In this document: positions 45,128-45,617 of the stretch, in pieces
How positions within the stretch are numbered: the stretch's first letter is position 1
How the letters are laid out: each line of letters starts with the position of its first letter
Assembly: GCF_014384985.1 (NCBI RefSeq)
Contig: NZ_JACRSX010000022.1
Span: 1-45,617, forward strand
DNA: 45,617 nucleotides
DNA from: Jutongia huaianensis
Lineage (GTDB): Bacteria; Bacillota; Clostridia; Lachnospirales; Lachnospiraceae
Direction: 5' to 3'
Position numbers and translations under genes: made by a program
Notes under the pieces: model-generated
Database searches by the model: none
What the model saw: only the letters and a program-made list of their open reading frames with translations
Told to the model about the DNA's origin: nothing

Positions 45128-45185
45128 AAGAAAAGATCCTTTTGTAACAGCCAAAATGCACTGTTATCCAAAAGAATCTTTTCCT
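45128..45185 (-). terminator. Long imperfect terminator after the leucine-rich-repeat gene
   Basis: AAAAGAT-CTTTTG-TAACAG arms on one side pair with CTGTTA-CAAAAG-ATCTTTT on the other with small bulges; the minus strand continues TTTTCTTATTT. Confidence 0.7.
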
Positions 45186-45213
45186 AAAATATAGTCACTT
45201 TAACCTGTGTTTA

Positions 45214-45506
45214 TCAGCTTTCAAAGGAAGCATTCTTGCTGATCCCCCGTTTTTTCAGGAGCTTTTTGTATGCCTCCAGTTTTTTCTTTAAAGTCTTTAC
45301 AATAACTTCATCAGAACCATTTGCAAATGCGTTTTTGCCTACATTACCTGCTTTCAGTTTTTCAGATTTAATGATTATCTTTTTCAGATTTTCACATCCG
45401 TCAAAAGCATTTTTTCCAATGGATTTAATTTGCTTTCCAATCGTTATCTCATTAATGGTAGTATTATCCTTAAAAGCGTTATCATCAATGGAAGTTACTG
45501 GTCCTA
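45214..45506 (-). pseudogene. C-terminal fragment of a BspA-like leucine-rich-repeat surface protein, truncated by an IS
   Basis: About 97 residues of LRR_5 repeats: TSIDDNAFKDNT, EITIGKQIKSIGKNAF and ENLKKIIIKSEKLK, ending in a basic tail (KKLLKKRGISKNASFES). The reading frame runs straight into the end of the IS at 45507, so the N-terminal part was separated by insertion. The repeats resemble those in the GH59 relic at 8984-9280. Confidence 0.8.
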
Positions 45507-45530
45507 TGTCAAGATTTAGTACAAGTTAAA
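45507..45530. repeat. IS terminal inverted repeat (left end of right copy)
   Basis: TTTAGTACAAGTTAAA on the plus strand matches the inverted end at 749-776 apart from two substitutions and a short indel. Confidence 0.6.
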
Positions 45531-45546
45531 ATGAGTTTTTCTCATT

Positions 45547-45617
45547 CTAACCTGCCAGCAATTCCGAAGTTGCCTGTTGATACAATCTTTCAAAATCATC
45601 GGGGGACATATAATCGC
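45547..45617 (-). CDS. IS3-family transposase OrfB, C-terminal end (cut by window edge)
   Basis: The last 22 residues, DYMSPDDFERLYQQATSELL then AG and a stop, match the typical C-terminal tail of IS150-type OrfB, where YxxSPxxFE follows the last catalytic region. Only this tail is visible. Confidence 0.75.
   Translation of the reverse strand, partial: DYMSPDDFERLYQQATSELLAG

Larger units (their letters stand above)
45507..45617 (-). mobile_element. IS3-family insertion sequence, 3' end (window edge)
   Basis: It starts TGTCAAGATTTAGTACAAG on the plus strand, the inverted partner of the end at 776, and contains the end of orfB. Same orientation as the copy at 1-776. About 400 bp of orfB are missing between what the two window ends show. 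Confidence 0.8.

Overview
The window looks like a chromosomal segment of a low-to-mid GC, motile, anaerobic gut Firmicute, most likely a Lachnospiraceae relative. The reasons are the gene families (CheV, CheX-type receiver protein, DUF1846 protein, NADP-type GdhA, AGCS symporter, several c-di-GMP enzymes), strong AGGAGG-type ribosome binding sites, TTGACA/TATAAT promoters, and a GEMM-I riboswitch of the clostridial type. I found no tRNA, rRNA or CRISPR array. Both window edges lie inside IS3-family (IS150-like) insertion sequences in the same orientation, so the segment is probably bounded by copies of one repeated IS.

Layout. 1-776: 5' part of an IS3 element. 840-987: a candidate small RNA and hairpins. 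986-8958: a five-gene minus-strand MacB/FtsX-type ABC export operon with a promoter whose spacer is a palindrome, ending in a coupled 29-codon ORF. 8984-10722: a gene graveyard (GH59 galactosidase with leucine-rich repeats, and an AraC regulator). 10754-11789: YgjP-like metalloprotein and CinA/PncC amidase. 11981-13459: DUF1846 protein. 13574-16946: operon of a lipoprotein, CheV and a large acidic membrane protein. 17084-22869: operon of a HAD/M3-peptidase fusion, a membrane-anchored trigger-factor-like isomerase, and an OmpR-type two-component pair. 22870-23402: a long regulatory gap with a second candidate small RNA, then gdhA. 24836-26212: acylphosphatase and nitronate monooxygenase family flavoprotein.

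26357-32526 is the most interesting block. It holds a diguanylate cyclase under a class I c-di-GMP riboswitch, a BMP-family binding protein with no transporter, and a very large sensor joining an ECF-S-like membrane domain, a Reg_prop propeller, a Y_Y_Y domain and an HD-GYP domain. The inferred circuit is ligand sensing, c-di-GMP turnover and riboswitch feedback. A further c-di-GMP phosphodiesterase (PTS EIIC fused to EAL, 42874-44979) and CheX/receiver and CheV proteins point to the same motile-to-sessile control.

32686-41248 holds a COG0523 GTPase, a MATE exporter, a cysteine-rich corrinoid-related protein, an AAA ATPase relic, a CYTH protein behind a structured 5' leader, an AGCS symporter, a MetE-like YxjG/YxjH protein, an MgtE relic that still has its promoter and leader ORF, and a small membrane protein. 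45214-45506 is the C-terminal end of a leucine-rich-repeat gene cut by the right-hand IS. At least five decayed genes in 45 kb suggest an actively reducing accessory landscape.
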